Positions 5,732-6,438 of a DNA stretch of 6,438 bases are shown here, in pieces. The stretch's first letter is position 1. The number at the start of each line of letters is the position of its first letter. A program made the position numbers and the translations under genes. The notes beneath the pieces were generated by a model. The model saw nothing but the letters and a program-made list of their open reading frames with translations. It was not told the origin of the DNA and ran no database searches. Origin of the DNA: an uncultured Saprospiraceae bacterium (GTDB taxonomy: Bacteria > Bacteroidota > Bacteroidia > Chitinophagales > Saprospiraceae); contig CALGLS010000247.1 of the NCBI GenBank assembly GCA_937959375.1, positions 1 through 6,438 of the forward strand, in the 5' to 3' direction.

Positions 5732-6438
5732 ATGAAAATTAAATCAAGCTCCATCCTTTTTGCGTTAAGCATCCTCCTCTTTGGAAATTCTCTCATAGCA
5801 CAAACGACATTAGAGGAACCAACTCCTTATATCGAAATTAATGGTGTTGGAGAAATGGAGATCGCTCCAAATGAAATTTATATTCAAGTCACTATTAAGG
5901 AGCGAACAAAAGGAAACAAGAAACTTTCGATTGAGGAACAGGAGCAGCAAATGTTGAGCAAGCTAGAATCAAAGGGTATCACTTCAGAAAATATAACTTT
6001 GAATGACGCAGCTTTAGGATATATAAAAGTTTCTCTTTTCAAAAAAGACGTTCGATCATCGAAAGAATATCGGATTAAGTGTTCCTCTGCTGAAGAACTA
6101 AAAACTGTATTCAATGTACTAGATCAATGCAACATCAAAAATGCTTACATTTCTAAAGTCAGTCATTCTGATATCAAAAACTTTGAAAAAGAAGTTAGAA
6201 TAAAAGCGATCAAGGATGCTAAAAACAAAGCAGAATACATGCTTGCCGCAATTGGTAATACATTAGGAAAACCTCTAGTCATACGTCAATCTGGAGGAGA
6301 TCAAATTACTGTGCGTGGTTCTAGATCAAATGAAACTGACTTTTATGTAGATGGCATCCGAGTTCAGCAAAACAAATATGGCGATTCAGACAAGTCATCT
6401 ATTCAATATCAAAAAATCAAGTTGCAAGCCTATGTTTA
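5732..6438 (+). CDS. SIMPL (DUF541) domain protein, 3'-truncated
   Basis: Predicted periplasmic or outer-membrane-associated protein of the SIMPL/DUF541 (BP26/OMP28) family; 235 residues are visible and the frame is open at the right edge. The ATG at 5732 starts a Sec signal peptide (Lys-rich start, hydrophobic core, LIA-Q cleavage after residue 23). Family features follow: YIEINGVGEMEIAPNEIYIQV (33-53), which matches the G.GE....PD...... opening; a Leu/Lys helix (66-82); GITSENITL (82-90); the second strand YRIKCSSAEELKTVFNVLD (113-131); and the AIKDAKNKAEYMLAAIG helix leading to LGKPLVI (159-184). Residues 187-211 then depart from the usual pattern: GGD-ITVRGSRSNETDFYVDGIRV resembles a TonB-receptor plug signature. 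The final strand QKIKLQAYV (227-235) returns to the family pattern, so only a few tens of residues are probably missing. The biochemical function of SIMPL proteins is poorly defined. No terminator was seen between the preceding gene and this one (126-base gap), so cotranscription is possible. Confidence 0.88.
   Translation, partial: MKIKSSSILFALSILLFGNSLIAQTTLEEPTPYIEINGVGEMEIAPNEIYIQVTIKERTKGNKKLSIEEQEQQMLSKLESKGITSENITLNDAALGYIKVSLFKKDVRSSKEYRIKCSSAEELKTVFNVLDQCNIKNAYISKVSHSDIKNFEKEVRIKAIKDAKNKAEYMLAAIGNTLGKPLVIRQSGGDQITVRGSRSNETDFYVDGIRVQQNKYGDSDKSSIQYQKIKLQAYV

Noticed and set aside
5884..6114. Minus-strand open frame within the SIMPL gene
   Set aside because: It is the complement of a region whose plus-strand translation matches the SIMPL family throughout.

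Overview
The window looks like chromosomal DNA from a Bacteroidota bacterium, probably a Saprospirales/Chitinophagales-type environmental relative. The evidence is an AT-rich composition, TAnnTTTG-type promoter -7 elements, start codons without clear Shine-Dalgarno sequences, a lipoprotein whose acylated Cys is followed by Ser-Lys-Asp-rich residues (a Bacteroidota surface-export signal), and a protein ending in a type B C-terminal sorting domain of the type IX secretion system (T9SS). The family assignment within the phylum is an inference. All five genes are on the + strand.

Layout: (1) 2-1498, the 3' part of a large TlpA/ResA-type thioredoxin-fold protein, cut at its 5' end by the window edge. 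(2) 1499-1833, a 335-base intergenic region with a perfect 15-bp inverted repeat, a small palindrome, a good -7 element and a roughly 140-nt untranslated leader that can fold in two mutually exclusive ways. (3) 1834-2295, a cold-shock-domain protein with a very basic helical N-terminal extension. (4) 2296-2612, three consecutive stem-loops, the last an intrinsic terminator, then an 11-bp-period direct repeat abutting a -7 element. (5) 2613-3511, a surface lipoprotein built from two tandem domains resembling the extracytoplasmic domain of anti-sigma factor RskA. (6) a very strong terminator at 3549-3589. (7) 3674-5605, a secreted multidomain protein (beta-propeller-like, DUF11-like, Ig/PKD-like, T9SS type B domain). 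(8) 5732 to the right edge, a 3'-truncated SIMPL (DUF541) periplasmic/outer-membrane protein carrying an embedded motif that looks like a TonB-receptor plug signature.

The genes appear to be separate transcription units rather than one operon: two have clear terminators behind them and at least two have their own promoter-like elements. Most products belong to the cell envelope (thiol-disulfide chemistry, surface lipoprotein, T9SS cargo, SIMPL protein); the cold-shock protein is the only cytoplasmic one. I do not see a defence system, mobile element, CRISPR array, tRNA or rRNA, and I cannot identify a new multi-gene system. The most unusual items are the tandem RskA-like lipoprotein with its PhoB-box-like promoter repeat, the plug-like motif inside the SIMPL protein, and the switch-like leader of the cold-shock gene.
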